Positions 49,881-59,679 of a stretch of 64,000 bases of DNA are shown in pieces. The notes beneath the pieces are model-generated. The model saw only the letters and a program-made list of their open reading frames with translations, did not search any database and had not been told where the DNA came from. Each line of letters starts with the position of its first letter. Position 1 is the first letter of the stretch. Made by a program: the position numbers and the translations under genes. Source of the stretch: Crenobacter luteus (GTDB lineage Bacteria; Pseudomonadota; Gammaproteobacteria; Burkholderiales; Chromobacteriaceae); NCBI RefSeq assembly GCF_004345725.1, contig NZ_SLXG01000004.1, positions 62,001-126,000 on the forward strand. The letters run 5' to 3'.

Positions 49881-50584
49881 CAGCTCAGCCCCGTCACCGG
49901 CACGGCGGCGCCGTGGATGGCGCGCGCGGCGTCCGACGCGAGGAAGGCGATCACGTCGGCCAGCGCCGCCGGCGCGACCCAGCGCGCCGGGTCGGCGCCG
50001 GGCATCGCCGCGCGGTTTTCCGGCGTGTCGATGATGGTCGGCAGCACGCAGTTGACGTTGACGCCGGCCTCGCGCAGCTCGGCGGCCATCGCCTCGGTCA
50101 GGCGGATCAGCGCCGACTTGGCCGCGCAGTAGGCGCCCATCTGCGCGACGCCCTTGCCGGCGGCGTTGGCGCCGACGTTGACGATCTTGCCGCCGCCGGC
50201 GGCGACCATGCCCGGCGCGACGGCGCGCACCGCGTGCATCATCGTGCGCACGTTGATGTCGAACAGGAAGTCGAGGTCGGCGTCGGCCGTCGCGTGCACC
50301 GGCGTGCCCATGCGGAAGCCGCCGGCGAGGTTGCACAGCACGTCGACGCGGCCGAAGCGCGCGCGCGCGGCGTCCGCCGCCCGCGCGACCGCGTCGGCGT
50401 CGAGCAGGTCGACGGCGGCGAACTGGCGGCGCGCGTCCTCGGCGCCGAAGGCTTCGGTCAAATGCTCGGCGTGTTGGCCGAGCAGCACCAGATTGGCGCC
50501 TTGTGCGTAAAAGGCGTCGGCGACGGCGCGGCCGAGGTTGCCGGCGGCGCCGGTGATCAGCACGGTGCGATCGTGAAATTGCAT
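49880..50584 (-). CDS. SDR oxidoreductase, candidate dihydropteridine reductase
   Basis: 234 residues. Rossmann motif TGAAGNLGRAV, catalytic Tyr-x3-Lys in YCAAKSA, and VLPTIIDTPENRAAMPGADPARW. This last block closely resembles the LP-x3-DTP-x-NR-x2-MP-x-AD pattern of animal quinonoid dihydropteridine reductase as I recall it. It lies 17 bases after phhA on the same strand, where a reductase regenerating tetrahydropterin would be useful. Family membership is seen; the pterin role is inferred. Confidence 0.8.
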   Translation of the reverse strand: MQFHDRTVLITGAAGNLGRAVADAFYAQGANLVLLGQHAEHLTEAFGAEDARRQFAAVDLLDADAVARAADAARARFGRVDVLCNLAGGFRMGTPVHATADADLDFLFDINVRTMMHAVRAVAPGMVAAGGGKIVNVGANAAGKGVAQMGAYCAAKSALIRLTEAMAAELREAGVNVNCVLPTIIDTPENRAAMPGADPARWVAPAALADVIAFLASDAARAIHGAAVPVTGLS

Positions 50585-50601
50585 TGGGGTCTCCTGTCCG
50601 T

Positions 50602-51501
50602 TTACAGCGCCGCGGTCTCGGCGCGGCGCGCCGCGTGGTAGGTGCCGTTGCCGCGCGTCAGCACGCGGTCGGTGTCGAGCACGTCGCCGGGGAGGTAGTC
50701 CGGCTGGTCCTTGATCGCCGCGTAGACCGGGTCGAAGTCGATATTGGCCAGCTCGAGCAGCTCGTCGAGGTGGTCGAGCACGAAATAGCTCTCCTGGAAG
50801 TCGTCGATGCGGTAACGGGTGCGCATCACGCGCGCCAGGTCGAAGCCGATGCGGTTCGGCGACGGATCGTCGAGCGAGAAGATCGACTCGGTGTACGACG
50901 ACACGATGCCGGCGCCGTAGATGCGCAGGCCGTCGCGCTGTTTGACCAGCCCGAACTCGACCGTGTACCAGTAGACGCGCGCCAGCTTGTCGAGCACGCC
51001 GAGCTTTTGCGCCCGCAGGCCGCCGACGCCGTAGGCCTGGATGTAGTCGGCGATCACCGGGTTCATCAGCATCGGCACGTGGCCGAACACGTCGTGGAAC
51101 ACGTCGGGTTCTTCCAGGTAGTCGAGCTGCTCGCGGCGGCGGATGAAGTGGCCGGCCGGGAAGCGCCGGTTCGCCAGGTGCTCGAAGAACACGTCGTCGG
51201 GCACCAGCCCCGGCACCGCGACGACCTGCCAGCCGGTGTGCTTCATCAGCACGTCGGATAGGCGGCGGAAGTCCGGGATCTGGTCGGCGCCGATCGGCAG
51301 CGCGCGCATGCCGGCGACGAACTCGTCGCAGGCGCGCCCCGGCAGCAGCCGGGCCTGGCGCTCGAACAGCGTCTTCCACACCGCGTGCTCCTCGGCGCTG
51401 TAGTTGTCCCAGCCCTGGTCTATGGTCCAGTCGGCGCGCTCGGGGCGGCCGGATTCGCCGGCGGCCAGGCCGTGCTTGACGGCCTTGTCGTTCGCTTGCA
51501 T
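50602..51501 (-). CDS. phhA: Phenylalanine 4-monooxygenase
   Basis: 299 residues. Pterin- and iron-dependent hydroxylation of Phe to Tyr. Iron ligands His136, His141 (HDVFGHVP) and Glu182 (YWYTVEFG). Bacterial single-domain form without the regulatory ACT domain; the start has a 25-residue leader before DWTIDQGW. Between phhB and the SDR gene. Confidence 0.97.
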   Translation of the reverse strand: MQANDKAVKHGLAAGESGRPERADWTIDQGWDNYSAEEHAVWKTLFERQARLLPGRACDEFVAGMRALPIGADQIPDFRRLSDVLMKHTGWQVVAVPGLVPDDVFFEHLANRRFPAGHFIRRREQLDYLEEPDVFHDVFGHVPMLMNPVIADYIQAYGVGGLRAQKLGVLDKLARVYWYTVEFGLVKQRDGLRIYGAGIVSSYTESIFSLDDPSPNRIGFDLARVMRTRYRIDDFQESYFVLDHLDELLELANIDFDPVYAAIKDQPDYLPGDVLDTDRVLTRGNGTYHAARRAETAAL

Positions 51502-51512
51502 GGCTGTCTCCC

Positions 51513-51812
51513 TTATCCGGCGAAGCGCGCGTAGGCGGCGTCCGCGTAGTGGGCCAGTTCGACGTCGCGCCCGGTCAGGCCGTCGGCGTCGTGCGTGGTC
51601 AGCGTGATCGCCACGCGGTTGTAGACGTTGAACCACTCCGGGTGGTGGTTGCGCGCCTCGGCCGCCAGCGCGATCTGCGTCATGAAGGCGAAGGCCTCGG
51701 CGAAGTCGCGGAACCGGAACTCGCGCGCGATCGCGCCGCGCGCCGCGTCGTAATGCCAGTGCGGCAGGCCGGCCAGCGCCTCGGCCAACCCTTGTCCTTG
51801 CAGTTTTTCCAT
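51513..51812 (-). CDS. phhB: 4a-hydroxytetrahydrobiopterin dehydratase
   Basis: 99 residues, the usual length. Dehydrates the 4a-carbinolamine pterin produced by PhhA. The His pair and downstream motif [12 protein letters not shown], then [12 protein letters not shown], are the family signature. Eleven bases separate it from phhA. Confidence 0.96.
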   Translation of the reverse strand: MEKLQGQGLAEALAGLPHWHYDAARGAIAREFRFRDFAEAFAFMTQIALAAEARNHHPEWFNVYNRVAITLTTHDADGLTGRDVELAHYADAAYARFAG

Positions 51813-51887
51813 TACGTTTTTCCTTGGCGGTGGCCGCTGGCTTCCGTCAAGGAAGCGGCGGCGGATTCGTTCAGAGAAACAGGCGAC

Positions 51888-53273
51888 TTACTCGGTGCCG
51901 ACGCCGCTGGGCAGCAGCTTGGCCGAGCCCTTGGTCTTGAGCTGGTAGCCCAGCGCGAGCACGACCAGCCAGACCGGGATCAGCAGCACCGACAGGCGCA
52001 GTCCCGGCGTCAGGTACATCACGACCAGGATGCCGGCGAGGAAGGCCAGGCACAGCCAGTTGGTGAACGGCGCGCCCAGGCTCGGGAAGCGCGTGGTCTG
52101 GCCGGCGCGCGCCTTCTCGCGGCGGAACTTCAGGTGGATCAGGCTGATCATCGCCCAGTTGATCATCAGCGCCGACACCACCAGACCCATCAAGAGTTCG
52201 AAGGCCTTGCCCGGCATCAGGTAGTTGATCAGCACGCACGACGCGGTCGCCAGCGCCGAGAAGGCCAGCGCGGCCAGCGGTACGCCGCGACGGTTGACCG
52301 CCAACAGCGCCTGCGGCGCGTTGCCCTGCTTGGCGAGGCCGAGCAGCATGCGGCTGTTGCAGTACACGCCGCTGTTGTAGACCGACAAGGCGGCGGTCAG
52401 CACGACGACGTTGAGCACGTTGGCGACGAGGTTGCTGTCGAGCGCGTGGAAGATCATCACGAAGGGGCTGCCGCCTTCGACGACCTTCTGCCACGGGTAC
52501 AGCGACAACAGCACGGCGAGCGCGCCGACGTAGAACAGCAGGATGCGGTAGATCACTTGGTTGGTCGCCTTCGGGATGGTCTTCTCCGGCTTGTCGGCCT
52601 CGGCCGCGGTGATGCCGACCAGCTCCAGTCCGCCGAACGAGAACACGATGCCGGCCATCGCCATCGCCAGACCCGCCAGGCCGTTCGGCATGAAGCCGCC
52701 GTGTTGCCACAGGTTGGACACGCTGGCGGCCGGGCCGGCGGCGCCGCTGCCCAGCAGGTAGGCGCCGAAGGCGATCATGCCGACGATCGCGGCGACCTTG
52801 ACGATCGAGAACCAGAACTCCATCTCGCCGTAGTACTTCACGCTGCTCAGGTTGACGAGGTTGATCGCGACGAAGAACACCGCCGCCGACACCCAGGCCG
52901 GCAGCTCAGGCCACCAGTACTGCATGTAGATGCCAACCGCCGACAATTCGGCCATGCCGACCAGCACGTACAGCACCCAGTAGTTCCAGCCCGACATGAA
53001 GCCGGCGAACGGCCCCCAGTAGCGGTGCGCGAAGTGGCTGAACGAGCCGGCCACCGGTTCGTCGACGACCATCTCGCCGAGCTGGCGCATGATCAGGAAG
53101 GCGATGAAGCCGGCGAAGGCGTAGCCGAGCAGCACCGCCGGGCCGGCGAGCTTGATCGTCTGCGCGATGCCGAGAAACAGGCCGGTGCCGATCGCACCGC
53201 CCAGCGCGATCAGCTGGATGTGGCGGTTCTTGAGTTCGCGCTTGAGGCCATCATTGGACTGCTGAGAATGCAT
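51888..53273 (-). CDS. Amino acid permease, aromatic type (AroP/PheP-like)
   Basis: 461 residues of the APC superfamily, 12 membrane segments. LIALGGAIGTGLFLG, GYAFAGFIAFLIMRQLGEM and ITAAEADKPEKTIPKATNQV are typical of AroP/PheP/LysP-type permeases. Position beside phhAB and the tyrosine genes points to Phe/Tyr/Trp uptake. A 75-base gap separates it from phhB. Confidence 0.9.
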   Translation of the reverse strand: MHSQQSNDGLKRELKNRHIQLIALGGAIGTGLFLGIAQTIKLAGPAVLLGYAFAGFIAFLIMRQLGEMVVDEPVAGSFSHFAHRYWGPFAGFMSGWNYWVLYVLVGMAELSAVGIYMQYWWPELPAWVSAAVFFVAINLVNLSSVKYYGEMEFWFSIVKVAAIVGMIAFGAYLLGSGAAGPAASVSNLWQHGGFMPNGLAGLAMAMAGIVFSFGGLELVGITAAEADKPEKTIPKATNQVIYRILLFYVGALAVLLSLYPWQKVVEGGSPFVMIFHALDSNLVANVLNVVVLTAALSVYNSGVYCNSRMLLGLAKQGNAPQALLAVNRRGVPLAALAFSALATASCVLINYLMPGKAFELLMGLVVSALMINWAMISLIHLKFRREKARAGQTTRFPSLGAPFTNWLCLAFLAGILVVMYLTPGLRLSVLLIPVWLVVLALGYQLKTKGSAKLLPSGVGTE

Positions 53274-53434
53274 CGTTATTCCTCTTCTCCATGTAGCAAG
53301 GTCTTGCCTCGTTGCCGCTCGCCCTTGTCGTCCGGGTCGGTCGGCGGCGCGGGATCGCCGCGCCGCCGCCTGTCGATGCGGCGGGAGGTTCTTGTCGTGC
53401 GATGATGCGGGAGTGGCGGGTTAAGGGCTCCGGG

Positions 53435-54067
53435 TCAGCGGATCGCGAGCGGCGCGCCGGTCAGCGCCCGGACGTCGCCGACCGTCACCCCCGGCGCCAG
53501 CTCGACCAAGTTCAGGCCGTCGGCCGTCACGTCGATCACGCAAAGGTCGGTGATGATGCGGTCCACGCACGCGAGGCCGGTCAAGGGCAGCGTGCAGCGC
53601 TCGACGATCTTGTGCGCGTCGCCACGGGCGACGTGCTCCATCAGCACCACCACGCGGCGCGCGCCGGCGACCAGGTCCATCGCGCCGCCCATGCCCTTGA
53701 TCATCTTGCCGGGGATCATCCAGTTCGCCAGGTCGCCGGTCGCGCTGACCTGCATCGCGCCGAGGATCGCCAGGTCGATGTGGCCGCCGCGGATCATCGC
53801 GAACGAGTCGGCGCTCGAGAAGTACGAGGCGCCCGGCACGGCCGTCACCGTCTGCTTGCCGGCGTTGATCAGGTCGGCGTCGACCTCGTCGTCGGCCGGG
53901 AACGGGCCGATGCCGAGCAAGCCGTTCTCCGACTGCAGCCACACGTCGATCCCCTCGGGGATGTGGTTGGCGACCAGCGTCGGCAGGCCGATGCCGAGGT
54001 TCACGTAGAAGCCGTCCTGCAGTTCCTGCGCGGCGCGCGCCGCCATTTCATCGCGGGTCCATGCCAT
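53435..54067 (-). CDS. scoB: 3-oxoacid CoA-transferase subunit B
   Basis: 210 residues. The catalytic Glu47 lies in [14 protein letters not shown]. Together with the A subunit it transfers CoA from succinyl-CoA to acetoacetate, the last product of tyrosine breakdown. 12 bases after scoA. AroP follows 161 bases downstream. Confidence 0.94.
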   Translation of the reverse strand: MAWTRDEMAARAAQELQDGFYVNLGIGLPTLVANHIPEGIDVWLQSENGLLGIGPFPADDEVDADLINAGKQTVTAVPGASYFSSADSFAMIRGGHIDLAILGAMQVSATGDLANWMIPGKMIKGMGGAMDLVAGARRVVVLMEHVARGDAHKIVERCTLPLTGLACVDRIITDLCVIDVTADGLNLVELAPGVTVGDVRALTGAPLAIR

Positions 54068-54079
54068 GTTCGCGTCTCC

Positions 54080-54775
54080 TCAGTTGTGCACGGTGCGCTG
54101 TTCGATGCGCTTTTCCGGGTGGGCGTTGACCACGATGCGGTCGACGTAGATGCCGGGCAGGTGGATGGCGTCGGCGTCCAGTTCGCCGGTCTCGACCAGC
54201 TCCTCGACCTCGGCCACCGTCACCCGGCCGGCCATCGCGCACAGCGGGTTGAAGTTGCGCGCGGTCTTGCTGAACACCAGGTTGCCGGCGCGGTCGGCCT
54301 TGTGCGCCTTGACGAGCGCGACGTCGGCGCTCAGCGAGCGCTCCAGCACGTGCGGCACGCCGTCGAACGCGCGCACCTCCTTGCCGTCGGCGACCACGGT
54401 GCCGACGCCGGTGCGGGTGTAGAAGGCCGGGATGCCGGCGCCGCCGGCGCGCAGGCGCTCGGCCAGGGTGCCCTGCGGCGTGAATTCCAGCTCGAGCTCG
54501 CCGCTCAGGTACTGGCGTTCGAACTCCTTGTTCTCGCCGACGTAGGACGAAATCATCTTGCGGATCTGGCGGGTGGCCAGCAGTTGGCCGAGGCCGAAGC
54601 CGTCGACGCCGGCGTTGTTGCTGATGCAAGTGAGGTTTTTGACCCCGGAATCGCGCAGCGCGCCGATCAGCGCCTCGGGAATGCCGCACAGGCCGAAGCC
54701 GCCGACGGCGAGCGTTTGGCCGTCGGCGACCAGACCCGCCAGCGCCGCCTCGGCGCTCGGATAGACTTTGTTCAT
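54080..54775 (-). CDS. scoA: 3-oxoacid CoA-transferase subunit A
   Basis: 231 residues. [16 protein letters not shown] and [13 protein letters not shown] are the CoA-binding segments of the alpha subunit; [15 protein letters not shown] and [19 protein letters not shown] follow. Pairs with scoB. 14 bases after fahA, so acetoacetate release and activation are co-expressed. Confidence 0.94.
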   Translation of the reverse strand: MNKVYPSAEAALAGLVADGQTLAVGGFGLCGIPEALIGALRDSGVKNLTCISNNAGVDGFGLGQLLATRQIRKMISSYVGENKEFERQYLSGELELEFTPQGTLAERLRAGGAGIPAFYTRTGVGTVVADGKEVRAFDGVPHVLERSLSADVALVKAHKADRAGNLVFSKTARNFNPLCAMAGRVTVAEVEELVETGELDADAIHLPGIYVDRIVVNAHPEKRIEQRTVHN

Positions 54776-54789
54776 CTTCTTTCCCCTTG

Positions 54790-56106
54790 TCAGAGCGCGG
54801 CCGGCAGCACGCGGCCGACCGCCTCGCCGAAACCGACGCGCGCCGCGCCGGCCTTGTCGCAATAGCCGCGCAGGATCACCGCGTCGCCGTCCTCGAGGAA
54901 GCGGCGCTCCTCGCCGTTGGGCAGCGCGATCGCCCGCTTGCCGCCGGCGCTCAGCTCCAAGAGCGAGCCGGCCTCCTCGGGCGTCGGGCCGGATTCGGTG
55001 CCGCTGCCGAGCAGGTCGCCCGGCATCAGGCCGCAGCCGTTGACGGTGTGGTGCGCGACCATCTGCGACACGCTCCAGTACGAATGCCGGAAGCTGCTGT
55101 GCGACAGCCGCGCGGCCGCCTCGCCGGCCTCGCGCATGTGCGCGGTCTCGAGCCACGCCTCGATCTGGATGTCGAACGCGCCCTCGCGGCGCAGCGCTTC
55201 CGATTCCAGGTAGGGCAGCGGCTGCGGGTCGTCGGCCGGGCGCGTCCACTCGGTGCGGTAGGGCGCGAGCGCTTCCAGCGTCACGATCCACGGCGAGATC
55301 GTCGTCGCGAAGTTCTTGGCGAGGAAGGGGCCGAGCGGCTGGTACTCCCACGCCTGCACGTCGCGCGCCGACCAGTCGTTCAAGAGGCACAGGCCGAACA
55401 CGTGGGCCTCGGCGTCGTCCAGTGCGATCGACGTGCCCTGCGCGTTGCCCGGGCCGATGAAGATGCCGAGCTCCAGCTCGTAGTCGAGCCGCTGGCTGGG
55501 CCCGAAGACCGGGCGTTCGGCGCCCGGCGGCAGCGTCTGGCCGAGCGGGCGGCGGAAGGTCTGGCCGGACACGCCGATGGTCGACGCGCGGCCGTGGTAG
55601 CCGATCGGCACCCACTTGTAGTTCGGCAGCAGCGGGTTGTCCGGACGGAACAGGCGGCCGACGTTGGTCGCGTGGTGGATCGAGGCGTAGAAGTCGGTGT
55701 AATCGCCGATCCGCGCCGGCACGGTGTATTCGGCGTCGGCCTGCGCCACCAGGCACTCGCGCAGCGCGCCCTCGAGCGGCGAGCCGGCGCGCAGCGCGCG
55801 CGACAGCGCCAGGCGCAGCGCCGACCAGGCGGCCTGGCCCTGCGCCATGAAGTCGTTCAGGCTCGGCTGCGCGGCGGCCGCCAGCGCCGCGGCCGCCGCG
55901 CCGTCGAGCACGCCGGCCTCGGCCAACTTCGCGAGGTCGACGATGGCGTCGCCGATCGCCACGCCGCCGCGGAACGGCTCGCCGCTGCCTGCGCGGCGGA
56001 ACACCGCGAACGGCAGGTTTTGGATGGTGAAATCCTGGCCGGCAAGGTTGGCCGAGGCCAGCCAGCTTTGCAGCGCCGGGTCGTGCGTTTCGTTCAGGCG
56101 ACTCAT
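54790..56106 (-). CDS. fahA: Fumarylacetoacetase
   Basis: 438 residues, full length. Hydrolyses fumarylacetoacetate to fumarate and acetoacetate. Landmarks: [16 protein letters not shown] (catalytic and Ca-binding Asp/His), [50 protein letters not shown] and [18 protein letters not shown] overlaps the stop of the VOC gene (ATGA). Confidence 0.96.
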   Translation of the reverse strand: MSRLNETHDPALQSWLASANLAGQDFTIQNLPFAVFRRAGSGEPFRGGVAIGDAIVDLAKLAEAGVLDGAAAAALAAAAQPSLNDFMAQGQAAWSALRLALSRALRAGSPLEGALRECLVAQADAEYTVPARIGDYTDFYASIHHATNVGRLFRPDNPLLPNYKWVPIGYHGRASTIGVSGQTFRRPLGQTLPPGAERPVFGPSQRLDYELELGIFIGPGNAQGTSIALDDAEAHVFGLCLLNDWSARDVQAWEYQPLGPFLAKNFATTISPWIVTLEALAPYRTEWTRPADDPQPLPYLESEALRREGAFDIQIEAWLETAHMREAGEAAARLSHSSFRHSYWSVSQMVAHHTVNGCGLMPGDLLGSGTESGPTPEEAGSLLELSAGGKRAIALPNGEERRFLEDGDAVILRGYCDKAGAARVGFGEAVGRVLPAAL

Positions 56107-56642
56107 TGCTCGAACTCCCGCTTGTGCAGGAAGTCGGCGTGTTTCGGCGCGCGGCGGGTTTGCGACCATTCCTCGAGCATGTCCCACTTCACCGCGTCGA
56201 GCTTTTGCAGGATCGCCGCCTCGTCCGGGTCCGGGCAGGCCAGCTCCAGCCGGTGGCCGTTCGGGTCGAAGAAGTAGATCGAGTGGAAGGCGCCGTGGTC
56301 GGTCGGGCCGAGCACGTCGACGCCGTTGGCCTCCAGGTGCGCCTTGAACGCCATCAGCTCGTCGCGGTCCTTGACCTTGAACGCGATGTGCTGCACCCAG
56401 GCCGGCGTGTTGGCGTCGCGGCCCATCTCCGGACGGGTCGGCAGCTCGAAGAACGCCAGCACGTTGCCGTTGCCGGCGTCGAGGAAGATGTGCATGTACG
56501 GGTCGGGCTCCTTGGTCGACGGCACGCGGTCCTCGGCGATGGCGAGCACGAAGTCCATCTTCAGCATCTTCTGGTACCACAGCACCGTTTCCTTGGCGTC
56601 GCGACAGCGGTAGGCGACGTGGTGAATGCGGTCGATCTTCAT
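56103..56642 (-). CDS. VOC-fold metalloprotein between hppD and fahA
   Basis: 179 residues, two glyoxalase-type beta-alpha-beta modules. Probable metal ligands: His8 (RIHHVAY), Glu66 (AFFE), His85 (VQHIAF) and Glu133 (HRLELAC). This is a complete His-Glu-His-Glu set, within which a 2-His-1-Glu subset exists. The family includes glyoxalase I, extradiol dioxygenases and isomerases, so sequence alone does not fix the reaction. It is coupled to fahA by ATGA and follows hppD by one base, exactly where homogentisate dioxygenase and maleylacetoacetate isomerase steps are needed. Confidence 0.85.
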   Translation of the reverse strand: MKIDRIHHVAYRCRDAKETVLWYQKMLKMDFVLAIAEDRVPSTKEPDPYMHIFLDAGNGNVLAFFELPTRPEMGRDANTPAWVQHIAFKVKDRDELMAFKAHLEANGVDVLGPTDHGAFHSIYFFDPNGHRLELACPDPDEAAILQKLDAVKWDMLEEWSQTRRAPKHADFLHKREFEQ

Positions 56643-56643
56643 G

Positions 56644-57723
56644 TCAGGCCTCCACTTTGAGCGTGCCGCGCGCGATCTGGTCGCGCTCGAGCGATTCGAA
56701 CAGCGCCTTGAAGTTGCCCTCGCCGAAGCCCTCGTCGCCCTGGCGCTGGATGAACTCGAAGAACACCGGGCCGAGCACCGGCTGCGAGAAGATCTGCAGC
56801 AGAAGGCGCGGACGGCCGCCCTCGGTGGTGCCGTCGAGCAGGATGCCGCGCGCCTGCAACTGCTCGACCGGCTGGCCGTGGCCCGGCAGGCGGGCGTCGA
56901 GCGCCTGGTAGTAGTAGTCGTTCGGCGCCGTCATCAGCGGCACGCCGGCCATCTGCAGGCGGTCGATGGCGTCGATCAGGTTGTCGGTGAGGAAGGCGAT
57001 GTGCTGGATGCCCTCGCCGTTGAAGGCCATCAGGAATTCCTCGATCTGGCCGCGGCCCTTCGACGACTCCTCGTTGAGCGGGATGCGGATCTTGCCGTCC
57101 GGCGCGGTCATCGCGCGCGAGGTCAGGCCGGTGTACTCGCCCTGGATGTCGAAGTAGCGGATCTCGCGGAAGTTGAACAACCTCTCGTAGAAGCTGCCCC
57201 AGTAGGTCATGCGGCCGCGGTAGACGTTGTGCGTCAGGTGGTCGATCAGCTTCAGGCCGTGGCCGACCGGGTGGCGCTCGACGCCGTCGAGGAACTCGAA
57301 GTCGATGTCGTAGATCGACTTGCCGTCCTCGAAGCGGTCGATCAGGTAGATCGGCGCGCCGCCGATGCCCTTGATCGCCGGCAGGTGCAATTCCATCGGG
57401 CCGGTCGGGATGTCGACCGGCTGCGCGCCCAATTCCAGCGCGCGGTAGTAGGCCTGGTGCGAATCCTTCACGCGGAAGGCCATGCCGCAGGCGCTCGGGC
57501 CGTGTTCGGCGGCGAAGTAGGCGGCGTGGCTCTTGGGCTCGCGGTTGACGACGAAGTTGATGTCGCCCTGACGGTACAGCAGCACGTCCTTGCTGCGGTG
57601 GCGGGCGACGAGGCTGAAGCCCATCCGCTCGAACAGCGGTTCGAGCACGTTCGGCGTCGGCGACGCGAATTCGACGAATTCGAAGCCCATCAGGCCCATC
57701 GGGTTGTCAAACAGGTCGGTCAT
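56644..57723 (-). CDS. hppD: 4-hydroxyphenylpyruvate dioxygenase
   Basis: 359 residues, two VOC-type domains. Converts 4-hydroxyphenylpyruvate to homogentisate. Iron ligands in the C-terminal domain lie in [20 protein letters not shown] and the Glu of FFEFIQRQG. The conserved C-terminal [18 protein letters not shown] is intact. One base separates its stop from the VOC gene. Confidence 0.96.
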   Translation of the reverse strand: MTDLFDNPMGLMGFEFVEFASPTPNVLEPLFERMGFSLVARHRSKDVLLYRQGDINFVVNREPKSHAAYFAAEHGPSACGMAFRVKDSHQAYYRALELGAQPVDIPTGPMELHLPAIKGIGGAPIYLIDRFEDGKSIYDIDFEFLDGVERHPVGHGLKLIDHLTHNVYRGRMTYWGSFYERLFNFREIRYFDIQGEYTGLTSRAMTAPDGKIRIPLNEESSKGRGQIEEFLMAFNGEGIQHIAFLTDNLIDAIDRLQMAGVPLMTAPNDYYYQALDARLPGHGQPVEQLQARGILLDGTTEGGRPRLLLQIFSQPVLGPVFFEFIQRQGDEGFGEGNFKALFESLERDQIARGTLKVEA

Positions 57724-57734
57724 GGTGTGTCTCC

Positions 57735-58964
57735 TCAGTGGACGAGTTGCTGCAGCGCGAGCTCGAACGCGGTGCTGGCGATGTGGGTGGGCCGGCTCGA
57801 ACGCGCGTGGCAGCGCGCCAGCGCGTCGGCGATGGTGTCGGATACGTCGCAGAAGATCGCCGCGTCGGAAATCTCGGCGCCGCCCTGCATCAGGAAGGCG
57901 AAGGCGCGCGCCATGCCGCAATTGGCGATGAAGTCGGGAATCACCGCGACGCGCTCGTCGGCGTGCTGATAAATGGAACCGTAGAAGATTTCCGGGTCGG
58001 CGAACGGCACATTGGCGCCGCTGGCGATCACTTCCAGGCCCGAGGCGACCAGCGCGTCGAGCTGTTCGCGGGTGACGAGGCGCGAGGCGGCGCACGGCAG
58101 GAACACGTCGGCGCCGACGCGCCAGATGCGCTCGTTGACGTCGGCGAACGGCAGCAGGCCGTCGGCGGCGAGCTGGTTGCCGCGCTTGGCGAGGAACAGC
58201 GCGCGCACCGCGTCGAAGTCGAGGCCCTCGGGGGCGAGCAGGCCGCCGTCGCGGTCGATGACGCCGACGATGCGGGCGCCTGCCTGCGCGAGGTAGTAGG
58301 CGGCGGCCGCGCCGACGTTGCCCCAGCCCTGCACGATCACGCGCTTGCCGGCGAGGTCGCCGCCGTAGATCCGGTAGTAGTGGCGCACCGACTCGGCGAC
58401 GCCCCAGCCGGTGATCAGGTCGGCGACCACGTACTTGCGCTCGGGTGCCGGGGTGTAGGCGGTGTCCTCGACCACCTTGGACACGCCGACGCGCAACTGG
58501 CCGACCTGCTGGATACGCTGGCTGTCGCTGGGCTGGAAGTGGCCGTTGACCACGCCCTCCTGCGGGTGCCACAGGCCGAGTCCCTCGGTGATCGGGATCA
58601 CCTCGTGGATCTCGTCGACGTTCAGGTCGCCGCCGGTGCCGTAGTAGGCCTTCAGGAGCGGGATCACCGCCTGGTACCAGCGGCGCAGCACGCCGTCCTT
58701 GCGCGGGTCGGCCGGGTCGAAGTCGATGCCGGACTTGGCGCCGCCGATCTGCGGGCCGGACACGGTGAACTTCACCTCCATGGTCTTGGCCAGCGACTCG
58801 ACCTCGCGGCGGTCCAGGCCCTTGCGCATCCGCGTGCCACCGCCGGCGGCGCCGCCGCGCAGCGAGTTGATCACCACCCAGCCGCGCGCCTCGGTCTCGT
58901 TGTCGTGCCACTCGAAGACGATCTCCGGGGCCTTGCTCTCGAATCGGTTCAGCAGTTCTCTCAT
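57735..58964 (-). CDS. Glu/Leu/Phe/Val-family amino acid dehydrogenase
   Basis: 409 residues. NAD(P)-dependent oxidative deamination. [10 protein letters not shown] and [17 protein letters not shown] contain the substrate and catalytic Lys sites; [18 protein letters not shown] is the Rossmann motif. It lies 11 bases before hppD, so deamination of Tyr or Phe to the 2-oxo acid would replace or complement an aminotransferase. Substrate not certain: Leu or Phe would give related sequences. Start at 58964 (MRELLNRFE) by homology; the frame extends 28 codons upstream without support. Confidence 0.87.
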   Translation of the reverse strand: MRELLNRFESKAPEIVFEWHDNETEARGWVVINSLRGGAAGGGTRMRKGLDRREVESLAKTMEVKFTVSGPQIGGAKSGIDFDPADPRKDGVLRRWYQAVIPLLKAYYGTGGDLNVDEIHEVIPITEGLGLWHPQEGVVNGHFQPSDSQRIQQVGQLRVGVSKVVEDTAYTPAPERKYVVADLITGWGVAESVRHYYRIYGGDLAGKRVIVQGWGNVGAAAAYYLAQAGARIVGVIDRDGGLLAPEGLDFDAVRALFLAKRGNQLAADGLLPFADVNERIWRVGADVFLPCAASRLVTREQLDALVASGLEVIASGANVPFADPEIFYGSIYQHADERVAVIPDFIANCGMARAFAFLMQGGAEISDAAIFCDVSDTIADALARCHARSSRPTHIASTAFELALQQLVH

Positions 58965-59010
58965 CGTGTCGATTCCGTCTCTCGCTCGGGGAGGAAGATG
59001 AAATAAAGTT

Positions 59011-59043
59011 GCACCGCACAATGCGGCTGGTTTTGTGCGATGC
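59011..59043. promoter_or_regulatory. Inverted repeat upstream of the amino acid dehydrogenase, candidate operator
   Basis: Arms GCACCGCACAA (59011-59021) and TTGTGCGATGC (59033-59043), 10 of 11 pairs, 11-base spacer. Lies 47-79 bases before the dehydrogenase ATG in the region divergent with the Lrp-type regulator, a natural site for its binding. Confidence 0.5.
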
Positions 59044-59205
59044 ACCAATCCTGGTGGGGGGTATGGTCGCCAAACCCCCGCAAAACCGGTGTGTTCCGGA
59101 AATCAGTGTATGCTTGGCCCGACAAAATTAGATTGCGAAAATGCCGATGGCAAACCCTGAACTGCGCAATTTAATTTCCGATAAACGCGATATGGAGAAA
59201 CCGGA

Positions 59206-59679
59206 TTGCAAGACATCGAGCTCGACCAGATCGACCGCCGCATCCTCGGCTTTTTGCAGGAGCACGGACGCGCCAGCAACCTCGAGTTGGCCGAGGCGGT
59301 CAACCTGTCGCCGGCGCAGACGCTGCGCCGCCACCGGCGGCTGGAGGAAATGGGGATCATCAAGCGCTACGAAACGCGGCTCGCCGCCGAGCGACTCGGC
59401 TTCGACGTGGTCGCCTTCATCCACGTGACGATGGAACGCGGCCACATCCGCGACCTCGCCAAATTCAAGGAGCTGGTCGCCGAGCTGCCGCAGATCCAGG
59501 AGTGCTTCTCGGTGACCGGCGAGGTGGACTACGTGCTGAAGGTGGTCGCGCGCGACCTGAAGTCGCTGTCGGACTTCCTGCTCGACACGCTGATGCGGAT
59601 CCCGGGCGTGAACGGGGTGAAGTCGAGCGTCTGCCTCGACGAGATCAAGTGCACCAGCGCGATGCCGCTGACGCCGTGA
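59206..59679 (+). CDS. Lrp/AsnC-family transcriptional regulator
   Basis: 157 residues. N-terminal helix-turn-helix (LDQIDRRILGFLQ, NLELAEAVNLSPAQTLRRHRR) and C-terminal RAM domain (FSVTGEVDYVLKVVARDL). TTG start at 59206 with GGAG 8 bases upstream; no better start exists. Divergent from the tyrosine/phenylalanine operon and a likely sensor of an aromatic amino acid. Confidence 0.9.
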   Translation: MQDIELDQIDRRILGFLQEHGRASNLELAEAVNLSPAQTLRRHRRLEEMGIIKRYETRLAAERLGFDVVAFIHVTMERGHIRDLAKFKELVAELPQIQECFSVTGEVDYVLKVVARDLKSLSDFLLDTLMRIPGVNGVKSSVCLDEIKCTSAMPLTP

